Shown: positions 1 through 10,625 of the stretch, piece after piece
Numbering within the stretch: position 1 is the first letter of the stretch
Layout: each line of letters begins with the position of its first letter
Assembly (NCBI GenBank): GCA_030761205.1
Contig: JAULJL010000002.1
Location: forward strand, 17,525,010-17,589,009
Length of the DNA: 64,000 nucleotides
DNA from: Fremontodendron californicum
Taxonomy: Eukaryota; Streptophyta; Magnoliopsida; Malvales; Malvaceae
Reading direction: 5' to 3'
Translations under genes and position numbers: made by a program
Notes under the pieces: generated by a model
The model's input: the letters and a program-made list of their open reading frames with translations, nothing else
What the model was told of the DNA's origin: nothing
The model's database searches: none

Positions 1-3000
1 ACTTCCAGAATTCAATTTTTTATTATTTTTAAAGTATTGGAAAAATAAAATTTGAATTGGGAGTGCGTTTGCCATTTATTTGCATTCGGGGGGCAAAAAG
101 GTCATTTTACCCAAACAACCGAAAAGGGCTTTTCTTGCCTTTCAAAAAAAAATCAAACTTGGGCTGGAAAAAGGAGGGTTGGTCGGCCAAGGCCCAAGAA
201 TGGGGAGCAGGATTCTAATTTTTTAATCAAGAGGCCAAAAATGAAGAGTTAGTGATTTTTTGATCAAGCCTTTGCAAATAAGCCACATGGACAAATGCAT
301 GAAGAGGGAGAGTGTCAACATAATGGCTTAAAATTCTTGAACAACTGTAATTATGGATAGCTGATGGCCTAATTTAAGGGTGATAATTTCATGTTTTAAA
401 CATCTTGGATCAATAGCCCTTGGATGAAAATTGGTTGGAGGAAAAATGACAACATCCTAGCCTATGAGAGAGGGGGGGTTCGGCCACTACATGAAGGAGG
501 ATTATTTTCATTTTCAGCTCTCTCATTTTCTCTATTCTCTCTTGCTTTTAGCTTTTTTTTTTCTCTCTCCATTGTTGAATAGCAAAAAGAAAAGTTTAGA
601 AAAAAAAAGAAAGAAGAGAAAAAGCTTGAAAGATAGCTTCTAAAGGTTACTTTTAGCACCATACTCTTGCACTTTCTTTGATTTTCCATTCTTGATTTTC
701 TATTTTGATTATTATTTTGGTGAGTTTCTTTTGATTTTTCTTTTTAAATAAGTGTTTTTTAATGTTCTTTTTAAGTTCTTTGTTCATCTTTTCTTAGAAA
801 AAGTTCTTGAAATATTTTTTTCTTAATTCTTTGACATGGCCGAATAGCCTAATTTTTTGTGTTAGTTGCTGTTTGTTTTGTTATTTTTTGTTATTTTTGA
901 TATTAAATAAGTCTTGGTGCTTTAAATCTTCTTCTACCACATAGACTTGAAGCTTGTTTAAATTTGGTTGCTTGTGTATTTCCATTTATGAGTCTATTAT
1001 CATTTTTGATTTTCTGTTTTCAAAATGTTTAAGTTTGTTTATGTTTTATATTTTGAAATCCATGTGTTTGTGAAAATGCTTGTTAGTTTTCATACCTCTA
1101 CTTTATATTTGCATGATTTGAGTGTTTTGATTTAGTTAAGTATGTTAGTATATCAAGTGTTTGTGAAAATGCCATGCTAACTTTGGATATGAGGCCATTT
1201 GGCCACCTCATTTATTTTGCTTTGTGTGTGCATTTTTGTTATGTTAGTTGATAGGTTTGCTTTTGCATGACATTTGATTGAGTATTTGGTTTAAGCATGC
1301 CTTGTGTTTGTGTTATTGCCATGCACATTTTAGGTATTAGGATTGGTTTGCTTTGCCATGCATATCCATGCATTTTAGACCTAGGTTGCATTAAATACCA
1401 TGCAAGTTCATTTAGGTCTAGGTCATTTCATTGATGCCATGCATTTTTCATGCAATTTAGGTTTAAAATCATGCATTTCATGCATCATATTTTCTGTATT
1501 TTTCATGCATTTCATGTCCATGCCACTTGACTTATGACTTAGGCCAATCAATGGTTCAAAGTCATGCTCTCTTGAGTATACTTGTGGAAAATTAAAGAGT
1601 TGTCGAATTGATTATTCTACCATTGTGATTTTTTTACTTAGCCAATTTTTGTCTAACTTTTCAAAAGTGCTAGCTACTGTTTGTGAGTCATTTAGAGCGT
1701 CTTAAATATTTTTACTTTGATTTTTAAATGATTTTATCAAAGGCAAAAATGTGTTTTGGCTAAACAGTTTTTTCACCCAGTACTCGTACTTTCCCGATTT
1801 TTTTGGGCAGACATATTTAATCAGAAAATTAAGCTGATTTTTTCCTGTGTAGTTTTACATGTTTTAAGTCTCCAGTATTTGTTTTAGATTTTTTAGAATT
1901 TTTAAAAATAGGGTAAAAAATTGTGGTTTAAAACTGGATAGTGGAGTCAGAATTGAATTTGAAGGAAAATCATTTTTCTGTTTTTGTTAAGTTACTTAGA
2001 GGGGCTGATTAGGAAGTTTAGCTTCCGAATTAGGGGAGTTTCTAAGCCTTTTTGAACTCTAAAAATGTTTTTTTTTAATTCTCGAGTTAAGGATGGTCAA
2101 GTCCGGGATTTTAAACTTAGGAAATTAGAGCCATTTAAAAAAGGGTTTAGCCAAGTTTTTATTTTTAGTCTAAGCTTTTCAAAATTGTTTTCAAACAATC
2201 ACAAAGTATTTTGGTTTTAGAATATTTAATTTGATATATTTTCCTAAGGTAGCCGGATATCTTTTTAGATATACGGATTTCCTTAATTAAAGGAAAAAAA
2301 TGCATTTTCATGCATTTCATTTTCCATATTCATGCATTTTATATAATATGTGATTTTTGCTATGATAATTTCTATGATATTGTTATGATTTTGATTTATA
2401 TTTATATTTTTTGATGTTATATTGTTTATTATATGATTTAGAATATTTTATGATATCCTATGCTTTTTTATTTAGTTATTTTTTTGTCATATTATTTAGC
2501 ATATACTATGTTCGTGCATTATTATTTTTATTTTTATTTTCATGCATATTATATGATAGCATTATTTTATATTTCATGTCATTTAAATTATATGCCACAT
2601 CATTCATATTTGCCATGTCATTTAAATTATTTCATTTCATATAGAATATATTATGTTACCTAGGTCATTTCATTTCATGTACAATATATTATGTTACCTA
2701 GATCATTTCATTTCATCTAGGATATATTATGTCATTTAGGATATTTTATTTCATTTAGAATATATCATATGACTTAGGATATTACATTTCATATAGAATA
2801 TATTATGTTACCTAGGTCATTTCATTTCATTTAAATGATATCATATAACTTATGATATTCCATTTCATTTAGAATATGCTAAGACATTTAAATTATATCA
2901 TATCATTTAGGTTGCATTATATTATTTAGATTTTGCTATGTCATTTTATTTATGTCATACATATTCATATTCATATTTTTTAAAATGTTCTAAAAAAGGT

Positions 3001-3587
3001 AATGATTTTCAATAAAATAAAGATATTCCCGAGTTAAAATAATTCATGACTTCTCTGTCGGGTTTGCTGGGGGGTATATCATCAATTATCATTAATAATG
3101 AAATATCTTCTTTAAAATAAGAATGACTCGGAAAGTTTTCAAAACTAATAAAAAATTCTATATTTTGCCACGTTTGTTGGGGAATATAGAAAAATTTTGA
3201 ATTTATAAATTCCGGGACTTGAGATATCACATGATTAATAAGGTACCGTTTTATACGGGCGTTGTGGGGGTGCTAATCCTTCCCCACATGTAACCGAGTC
3301 CCGAACCCGTTTCTTTGAATGCTCTGGTTTAAAATGCAGACTTGAAATTGGTTTTAAAAATGTTTTAATTAATTTTTAAAATATTTCATAAAACCGGTTT
3401 TAATAGGTGGTCGATCACACCTAGCTAAAAAAGATTGGTGGCGACTCCATGTCTTTTTCAAGGTCATTTTCAAAACTTTCATTTTTCTAGAGGAATTAAG
3501 TCGACTTTTCCTCGGGTTTTTTTAATGTCACGCTTAACGAATATAAAGTCTTGCGATAAGACTTGTTATTTTTTTTATGTTACGACC
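1..3587 (+). repeat. 5' LTR of element A (3' three quarters)
   Basis: Aligns, as reverse complement, with most of the two LTRs of element B and with the LTR of element D, and ends in TATGTTACGACC directly before the primer-binding site; the usual end TTGCGACA is mutated here. Landmarks in order: a CT-rich stretch at about 505-590, a conserved GGTGAGT at 719-725, several copies of GTGTTTGTGAAAATGCCATGC at about 1060-1330, a short hairpin at 2257-2272, a decayed tandem repeat of about 40 bp at 2640-2900 (ATATTATGTTACCTAGGTCA and variants), and a PBS-like TGGCGACTCCA at 3439-3449. Open frames in this stretch are low-complexity and not conserved; I do not regard them as genes. Confidence 0.9.
2257..2272 (+). 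other. Conserved LTR hairpin (ATATCT-TTTT-AGATAT)
   Basis: Six-base stem with a TTTT loop in the A LTR. The same hairpin is at 20782-20797 and 34885-34900 (element B) and 54955-54970 (D), all minus strand. In element C two copies, at 48574-48589 and 50011-50026, read ATACCT/AGGTAT: both sides of one pair changed together. Function unknown. Confidence 0.5.
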
Positions 3588-3590
3588 GCT

Positions 3591-3609
3591 TGGCAACTCC
3601 ACTGGGGAC
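3591..3609 (+). other. Primer-binding site of element A (tRNA-Arg)
   Basis: TGGCAACTCCACTGGGGAC lies three bases after the LTR end. It is complementary, with mismatches, to the 3' end (including CCA) of plant tRNA-Arg as I remember it; the copy in element D, TGGCGACTCCGCTGGGGAC, fits better. A tRNA-Arg primer is known for Ogre-type elements. Confidence 0.8.
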
Positions 3610-4066
3610 TATTAGAGAGTCGGGCCTAAAATTAGTAATGTGTTATCAAAGTCTCAGTTTTGTTGGTTTAATTGGTATTTAATTTTAATTCCCACATTTT
3701 AAAAAAATAAGGATAATTTCAAAAATAATAAAATATTTTAAATATGTTCATATTCATGTGCATACATATTATAATTGTTCTCTGGTTATTTTGGTGCATA
3801 TATTCATTTATTGATTAATTGATGATTTATGTTGTTTAATCTTGTTAGGGCATTTAGAATACGGGATATAGAATAGGTAGTGAAAGGTTTGTTATTTCTC
3901 CTCATACACTACACGTGCATTTGCATATCATGAATCCTATACCCGGGTTCCGTCCTTTTAGGTGGGAGCAAAGTAACTAAGCCTTCATGATTAACAATCC
4001 GCATGGGCTAGGGAAATAGACTCTAACGAATTGAACCTGCTTTTATCGGGGTGCCTTACTAGCCTT

Positions 4067-4080
4067 CACTGGCGACAGTG
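4067..4080 (+). other. Leader hairpin with GNRA-type loop
   Basis: CACTG-GCGA-CAGTG: a five-base perfect stem closed by GCGA. The matching position of element D (53065-53078, minus strand) reads CACTA-GTGA-TAGTG, so the closing pair changed on both sides and the loop still fits GNRA. Element B (32869-32882, minus) has CACCG-GCGA-CAGTG with one mismatch. Confidence 0.5.
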
Positions 4081-4506
4081 AGGAACAATTCGGGGCTTTT
4101 TAGAACTAATTCACCTTCATATAGTAAAGCTAGGCGAAGCCATGCCGGATTTCCAATTAGATATCCCGAAGTTAAGAACACATGGAGGAATATTTCCAAT
4201 CCTTTTACCTTCTATTCTACTTTCCGAATAAGTTTATGTTTAAAAAAATCGGACAATGATGAGCTTACATCACAATACCCGTAATAAGTGTTGGTATCCC
4301 CGGGGTGTTATAATGTCGAAATTTTGTTGGCATCCTCAGGGATAATTATTGTTTTGAATTATATGTTTTTTTTGTATTATTCGTATTTATTCCTGTTACT
4401 AATTCATTTTCTTTTTCCTTTGTTTTTTTTTTTTTGCATTCTTGTCATCATTTTTGCACATGGAAAGTTATTGATCTCGGGATAATATTCAACCAAAAGG
4501 GCTTTC

Positions 4507-6252
4507 ATGGAGAGTCAGAGTGTCTCAGTGGTCGAGAAGCATTTAGAGGTTAGGAAACAGTCCGAGAAAGGTCAGCAGGATAATGGGGATTGTTTGAAGA
4601 CGGGATATGTGTCAGCATTACCAGCCGAGGTTGATCTTACTATCAAGCAAAATTATCTCTAGGAATTGATGGATATATGGAATCAGTGGAACATATCAGA
4701 AAAAGAAGCCTTCACTCAGACTTATGGGGACATAGCATTGTTAGTTCAGGTTAAGGTTGAGGTGATCTGGGCTGTGGTGCAATTCTGGAATCCCGCTTAT
4801 CAATGTTTTACCTTCAACCGAGAGGATATGACTCCAACCATAGAGGAGTATTCGACCTTGCTGCATATTAAGAACGTTATTCCCGACCGTATTTATTTGA
4901 AGGATACAAAGACACTGGGTTTCAAGAAAAAGGTGTTTAAAATTCTAGGAGTGGAAAGAAATTGGGTGGAAAGCCATGTTGTTCGAAAAGGGGTAAGCTA
5001 CTATATATCATGGGACATTTTACGGACCTTAATCCATAGTCATTCAAGTAAGGAGACAGTTAGGAATATTTTTGCTTTGGCTATCTATGGTTTAGTTATC
5101 TTTCCAAAGACATTAGGGTATGTGGATGTGGCGATATTTGATGTTTTTGAGAGGCTTGAGCAAAGGATAAACTCAGCCCCGACAATTATAGCAGAAACAA
5201 TCCGATCCCTGAATTTCTGTAGACGGGAAGGAAAAGGGCATTTTCTAGGTTGTATACAGCTCCTTTACATATGGGTTCAGAGCCATTTTTGTAAACAGGA
5301 GAATTTTTCTCTTCGCTCATACTAGAAATCTTTTGCACCAATTGGTGAATTTCTTAAGAGGGATTGGCTTGAAAATAGGACTGAGGAACAATGGATCAAC
5401 ATATTCCATAATATCAGGGCTGAGATGATAATTTGGAGAGCTCCATGGATAGCTCCTATGCCGATATTGTACAAGTGTGGAGATAACGCTTCTGTTCCAT
5501 TATTGAGAGTATCGGGAGGAGTGAGCTATGCACCACTGATAGTACTGAGACAATCAGAATCTCGTCAGTTTACTCCTATGACCCATGACCTTAGTAATTT
5601 GGAATTTGCTTATGGAGAAAATGGAAATTCGAGAAAGGTACGTGAGATTGTAGTAGCATGGAAGGAAACTCATCGAGTGGAGGTAGCTAGATATGCCGAC
5701 ATTGTCACACCTGATTACCTGACATGGAGGGAATTGAAGGTTAATGATAGGTTGTTGACATCAGATGGGGAAGAAGTTCAGCATTTGAGTTCGCCGCCCA
5801 AGGAAGCGCCATCGGAGTTAGAAATCGCAAGGGCAAAATTCGAAAAAGAAAAGGCCCAAATGAGCAAGGAAATTGCCCGTTTGCAAGAAGAGCTTGGGGA
5901 TATGAAAAATAGGGAATCAGCCCGAGAGAGAGAAAAGGAAAAGATCAAGAAAGAGAGGGACACTACTAAAAGCGATCTTCAGGAATTACACTTGGAGAAC
6001 AATAGGTACCTTTTCGAGCTCAAATTCGAGGGAACTCTCAAGACTTCTGGGGAATGGGAAGAAGAAGTCAAAAACCTCAGGAAAGAGAAGAACTATTAGG
6101 CAGAAAGAGCAAAGCATGAGGAAGCCCGAGCCAATCAACTGGAGAAACAAGCTAGGGAAAGCTTACACAGTGATGCTTCTGCTGACATGTCAAAGAGTCG
6201 TGAACAAGTAGGGGTTAGATGGAAGAGCAAGGCAGTCAAAAGACGACAGTGA
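4507..6252 (+). pseudogene. ORF1 of element A, DUF7745-like extra ORF upstream of gag
   Basis: A single reading frame of 582 codons from ATG 4507 to TGA 6250, broken by three in-frame TAG stops at 4660, 5323 and 6097; there is no frameshift. The first two thirds carries features I associate with the DUF7745 / plant-mobile-domain-like proteins found as an extra ORF in Ogre-type elements, for example FTFNREDMTPTIEEYSTLLH near codons 100-120, the GVSYYISWDILRTLI stretch, and IWRAPWIAPMPILY. The last third (about 5800-6250) is a charged coiled coil rich in Glu, Lys and Arg. The role of this protein in the element is not known. Elements B, C and D show no recognisable copy. At least the third TAG sits where the frame reads on as a continuous coiled coil, which fits CAG decaying to TAG. 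Confidence 0.75.
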
Positions 6253-6781
6253 TAAAGGTTCAAGATTCGAGGGAGTTACTATAGGACCAGTATTTTGTAA
6301 TAGCATTTTTTAGGAGAGACAGATTATCATATTATCTTAAGCAGTGATCTTTTCTTTGATGTATTTAGTTCCAGGAAATCAATGAAAGACCGTTTGGTTG
6401 GAATTATCCCGGGGCCAATACTTTTAAAAACATTCATCATTCATTTGTTCTTTCTTTATATATTTTATTTGTTCATTCATTTATATTCATATTCATATTC
6501 ATATTCATAATCATTCATTCATTTATTCTTTATAAATTGTTCATACACTTAGTCATTTATTTATTTGTCCATTCCTTTAGGTTCATACACTTAGTCATTT
6601 ACTTATTTGTTCATTCATTAACATTTAGTCATCTATTCATTCATTTATTTTTATAAAATAAAATAAGAAATGTGTCAATAATTTCTAATCCATGGTTTTT
6701 AAAACTAAAGGTACAATTGGTCGCACTCAGAGAGAATCAGACTTTTGACACCCTTACAATACTCGATCTCGAGCAAGAGCT
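6253..6781 (+). repeat. AT-rich spacer between ORF1 and gag with ATTCATT-type low-complexity repeats
   Basis: Not coding. From about 6420 to 6650 it is made of irregular repeats of TTCATTCATT, ATTCATATTCAT and ACTTAGTCATTTATT. It ends with TTTTTAAAACTAAAGGTAC and a short unique stretch before the gag ATG. Confidence 0.6.
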
Positions 6782-8948
6782 ATGGAGAACGATCAGCTTG
6801 TTAGAATTGAAATGATGGAAATAGTTCAAAAAGAACTGCAGGAATAGTTAGCTAAGTTTCAAGAGGAGTCACGGGAACAAATGACCAAACTCATGGAGAT
6901 GATGAGTACCATGATGAGGCAGAAGTGGCCAGGAGAAAATTCAGTTACAGGAATGGTGGTAGTGAACCAGGAAGACCGACCAGAGGTGGTACAGAAGAAT
7001 GGTCAGACATCCCAGCCTGTGCGAAATAAACTTTTGACTGGGGCAGCATCCTATATTTACATCCAACCAGCGACCGAAACACAAAATTTTGGTCCTGAAA
7101 GGGGTAATATTGGGGTTGATCCAATTGATGTGGAAGTTCCAGACTTTGAAGAAATGGCTGAAAAGGAAAGGGCAAAGATGACTGAATTGAAGAGGGTTGA
7201 AACTACTGAATCCCAGGAAAAATATCAGCTGCTGGAAGAAAGGTTAAGGGCAGTTGAAGGGGCAGATTTATTTGGTAGTCTGGATGCCAAAGAGATGAGC
7301 TTAGTACACGATCTAGTAATTTCCCCAAAGTTCAAAGTACCAGACTTTGAAAAGTATAATGGGACTACCAACCCATCAGCACATCTGACCATGTACTGCA
7401 GAAGGATGACGGGGCATGATGATAATGAGAAACTGCTTATCCATTATTTCCAAGATAGCTTGACAGGATCAGCAACCCGATGGTACAATCAACTAAGTCG
7501 TACCAAGATTCGTTCATGGATGGATTTAGCCAGGGCTTTCATGGAATATTATAAGCATGTGTCTAACATGGTACCTGATAGGCTATCGCTACAGAATATG
7601 GAAAATAGGTTCAATGAGAGCTTCAAAGAATACTCGCAAAGGTGGAGAGATCTGGCCACACAAGTGCAATCCCCTTTAACTAGCAAAGAAACCACAGTGC
7701 TTTTCATCAACACCTTGAAAGCACTCTATTATGATAAATTGGTGGGAAGCGCCACCAAGGACTTTGCAGATATGGTGATATTTGGGGAGATGATAGAGTC
7801 CGCTATTAACAACTGAAAGATGGAAGGAGGTGATTCTGCTACCCCGAAGAGAGTTTTTCCTACAAAGAAGAAGGAGGAGACACATGCAGTAAGTTTCAAT
7901 CAAGGTCCTATACTCCTACCACATCTTATGCACCTCTTACACCCTACACACCTTACCCGGGGTATAATCCTTACTACCCCAATGTAAACCACCTTACCTA
8001 AAATCCATTCCCTATACCAATATACCACAACAGTCATTCCCAACTGGTATATCCCCACAAATAACCCTTTCTCGAAATACTATCCCAAACACTCAAGGTT
8101 ACGCGCGCAATGACCAATGTTCACCAAGGAACGATCAAAAACCCCAATTTGATCCGATTCCTACCACCTATGGTGAGCTATATCCTAAATTATTGCAGGG
8201 CCAACTTGTTGCACCCGTGTACCTCAAACCTCTGACACCTCCATATCCAAGGTGGTACAATGCAAACACTAACTGTGCATACCACGCAGGAATTCAAGGA
8301 TATTCGATTGAAGATTGTCTGGCCTTTAAAAAGAAAGTCCAAAGCCTGATCAATGTCAGAGTTGTGAAGTTTGGGTCAAAGAATGGGCCGAATATAGCAG
8401 GAAACCCATTTCCTAATCATGCAGAGAATCGGGTAAATATAGTATTGACAGGGGAAGTCAGAAGGTTAAAAAGGGATGTCAGGGAAGTCAAGACTCCGAT
8501 GTTGATAGTATGGGTCGAGATGGTCATAGCATGAATGGTGGGAGATGCAGACAGTCTGAAGATGGTTGCAAAGAGGGTGCAGAATTGGTGCCCATTCCAT
8601 AAGTGTGGAGGTCATGTCATACAGGACTGTGGAGACTTTCTGATTAAAATCCAAAAGATGATGGATAATGGGGAGCCAAAGTTTTGCGAAGAGATAGAGG
8701 AGAAAATAGAAGTTATTGAGAATGCAGCTGGCTACGGGATAGGAAGACCCTTGATCATCTATTATGATGAACCAGAGGAGAAAGTTATGTCAGTAATTGA
8801 GGAAAGTGCACCTAAGTTAATCATTGATTTGCCTGTTTTCTTTTCATACAAGGAAAACAAAACTGCACCATGGAAATACGAATGCAGTATGGTTATGCCT
8901 GGGTCTTCGAGTCAGCAAGATATCACAGGTGTGGGGCATTTAACATGA
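6782..8948 (+). pseudogene. gag: gag of element A, broken
   Basis: Gag forms the particle in which the element is reverse transcribed. ATG 6782 opens frame 2; a TAG at 6845 and a TGA at 7814 interrupt it, and the frame moves to 3 near 7910, where a Tyr/Pro-rich linker starts. The capsid core of the Retrotrans_gag family lies at about 7320-7800 (FQDSLTGSATRWYNQLSRT, then RWRDLATQVQSPLTSKE). The C-terminal part has two Cys/His motifs: CAYHAGIQGYSIEDC near 8277, in which the usual second His is Tyr, and CPFHKCGGHVIQDC near 8589. TGA codons at 8532 and 8946 break frame 3 without shifting it. The same motifs occur in the gag remnants of B and C. Confidence 0.9.
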
Positions 8949-10411
8949 AGCGAAAGGTATTATGCTCCTGAGGCTGCTGAACAGGGGTTAACATGGAAAG
9001 ACAGAAGAACAGACAAAAGGAAGAAAGTAGTTGAGCCAATCCATATTAAGATGAATTTTTCAAAAGAAACAGAGAGGGGATCAACCCCAGTAAACAGGAT
9101 AAAGGAGCCGGTAAACGAGAAGAAGGCATGTGAGTTTTTAAAGTTCATAAAACATAGTGAGTATAGTGTGGTTGAGCAATTGCAGCGTCAGGCAGTAAGA
9201 ATCTCTATCCTATCCTTGTTATTAAACTCAGAGCCACATAGAAATGCCCTGTTAAGAGTGTTGAATCAGGCATACGTGGCTAACAACATATCAGTAGAAA
9301 AGTTGGACAGGCTGGTGGAAAACATCGCAACGGACGACCATATATTTTTCAGTTATGATGAAATACCACCTAATGGTATTGGGTCCGCAAAGGCTCTTCA
9401 CATAACAACTACCTGCAAGGGGCATATACTACCAAGGGTTCTTCTAGACAATAGTTCTTAATTAAATGTAATGCCCTTAGCAACCTTGTCTAAGTTGCCA
9501 GTGGATATATCTTATATGTTACCGAGTTGCATAATAGTCAGGGCTTTCGATGGTACTAGGAGAGAGGTAATGGGAACTATTGAGGTTCCTCTGGAGATAG
9601 GCCTATGCACTTATACGGTGAATTTACAGGTAATGGATATTAATCCATCTTATAATTGCTTGTTGGGAAGGCCATGGATACATTTAGCAGGGGTTGTACC
9701 CTTGTCTCTCCACCAAAAGCTGAAATTTGTGATGGAAGACTGTTTGATCACTGTATCAGGAGAAGAAGACATAATAGCCTTTGCATCTACTGAATATCCT
9801 TATGTTGAACCCAATGAAGATGCCGTAGAATGTTCTTTTCGGTCTCTGGTATTCGTAAATGCGATTTTCGTCACTGAATGACCAAAGATTCCAAAGCCAA
9901 AGTTGTCCAAGAACACAAGGCTGGGAGTAAGTACCACAGTGGGAAAAGGCTGCAGGGCTGGAAAAAGTTTGGGGAAATATCTTCAAGGGATTGCTCGAGC
10001 AGTGGAAGCAGTGGGAAAGAAAGACCGGTTTGGCTTAGGGTATCTTTTGAAGGCCCATGAGAAGAGAAAACAGGTTGAAAGGAACAGACAAAGAAGAATA
10101 GACCGTCTCACGGGTATGGATATTGAATGGGGACCCATGACTTTCCCACCAACCCTTCACAACTTCTGCTCTGCTGATTTTCTATTCGGGGAAAAGAATT
10201 AAGAGGATGTACTTGTAATGATCGAGCAAGCTTTTGAAAAATTCCATGTGAATAAAGGGGGGCCGATTCAGGATATGGTGATTTGCATGATCGAGAAAGA
10301 AGGGATAGAAAGTGACAGTGTGAACTGGATGGTGCGACCTTGTCCACCAGGATATAGAATAACCAATTGGAGTGCGACTGAGTTGCCCATAGTTTTTACG
10401 TCTATTCCAAC
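8949..10411 (+). pseudogene. pro: Protease region and downstream linker of element A pol, broken
   Basis: Continues frame 3 of gag. The aspartic-protease-like core is at about 9400-9780: the active-site region LLDNSS is followed at once by a TAA stop (9459) and LNVMPLATLSKLPVD, and the flap and C-terminal part follow (VRAFDGTRREVMGTIEVPL; CLLGRPWIHLAGVVP). The catalytic loop appears to lack a Gly found in relatives. A TGA at 9879 and a TAA at 10200 interrupt the linker to RT. The frame stays open to 10411, where a candidate splice donor occurs just before a TAA. Confidence 0.85.
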
Positions 10412-10625
10412 GTAATACTTTTAAAAAAACAATCTTAATTATCTTTACCCAGAGATATTAAGAGTTTTTTCTGTAATGGGCTTTTTGTTTAAACATTTTC
10501 ATTCAATACATAACAAGCACAATACATTTTATCCATATTTATGTGTCCATATTCTTTCATTTTTGTTATTTATTTTGTTTTCGTTATATATTTTCCTATA
10601 TTGTTTCTTCTCCACCTATTTATAG
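10412..10625 (+). other. Predicted intron between protease and RT
   Basis: Donor CAAC|GTAATA at 10412 and acceptor TATTTATAG|GTGTATGG ending at 10625, with a strongly T-rich tract before the acceptor. Removing these 214 bases carries frame 3 into frame 1 in phase, straight into the conserved stretch starting MDAEYEDLHVS at 10630. Without splicing, translation would stop at 10413-10415. An intron at this place is known for Ogre-type elements. The exact ends here are predicted only. Confidence 0.65.

Larger units (their letters stand above)
3588..4506 (+). other. Leader between PBS and ORF1 of element A (candidate packaging region)
   Basis: No gene. About 3880-4300 contains the leader block best conserved among elements A, B, C and D: it includes GGGGTGCCTTACTAGCCTTC, a hairpin at 4067-4080, TAGGCGAAGCCATGCCGGA and GAACACATGGAGG. 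Strong conservation of a noncoding block just after the PBS, shared by gag-pol and gag-only elements, fits a cis-acting signal such as an RNA packaging or dimerisation site; this is inference. Confidence 0.6.

Noticed and set aside
2411..2663. Hydrophobic short open frames in the LTRs (also 20432-20629, 34532-34771, 43027-43346, 27078-27294)
   Set aside because: They arise from AT- or T-rich low-complexity sequence, are not conserved between LTR copies and have no domain.
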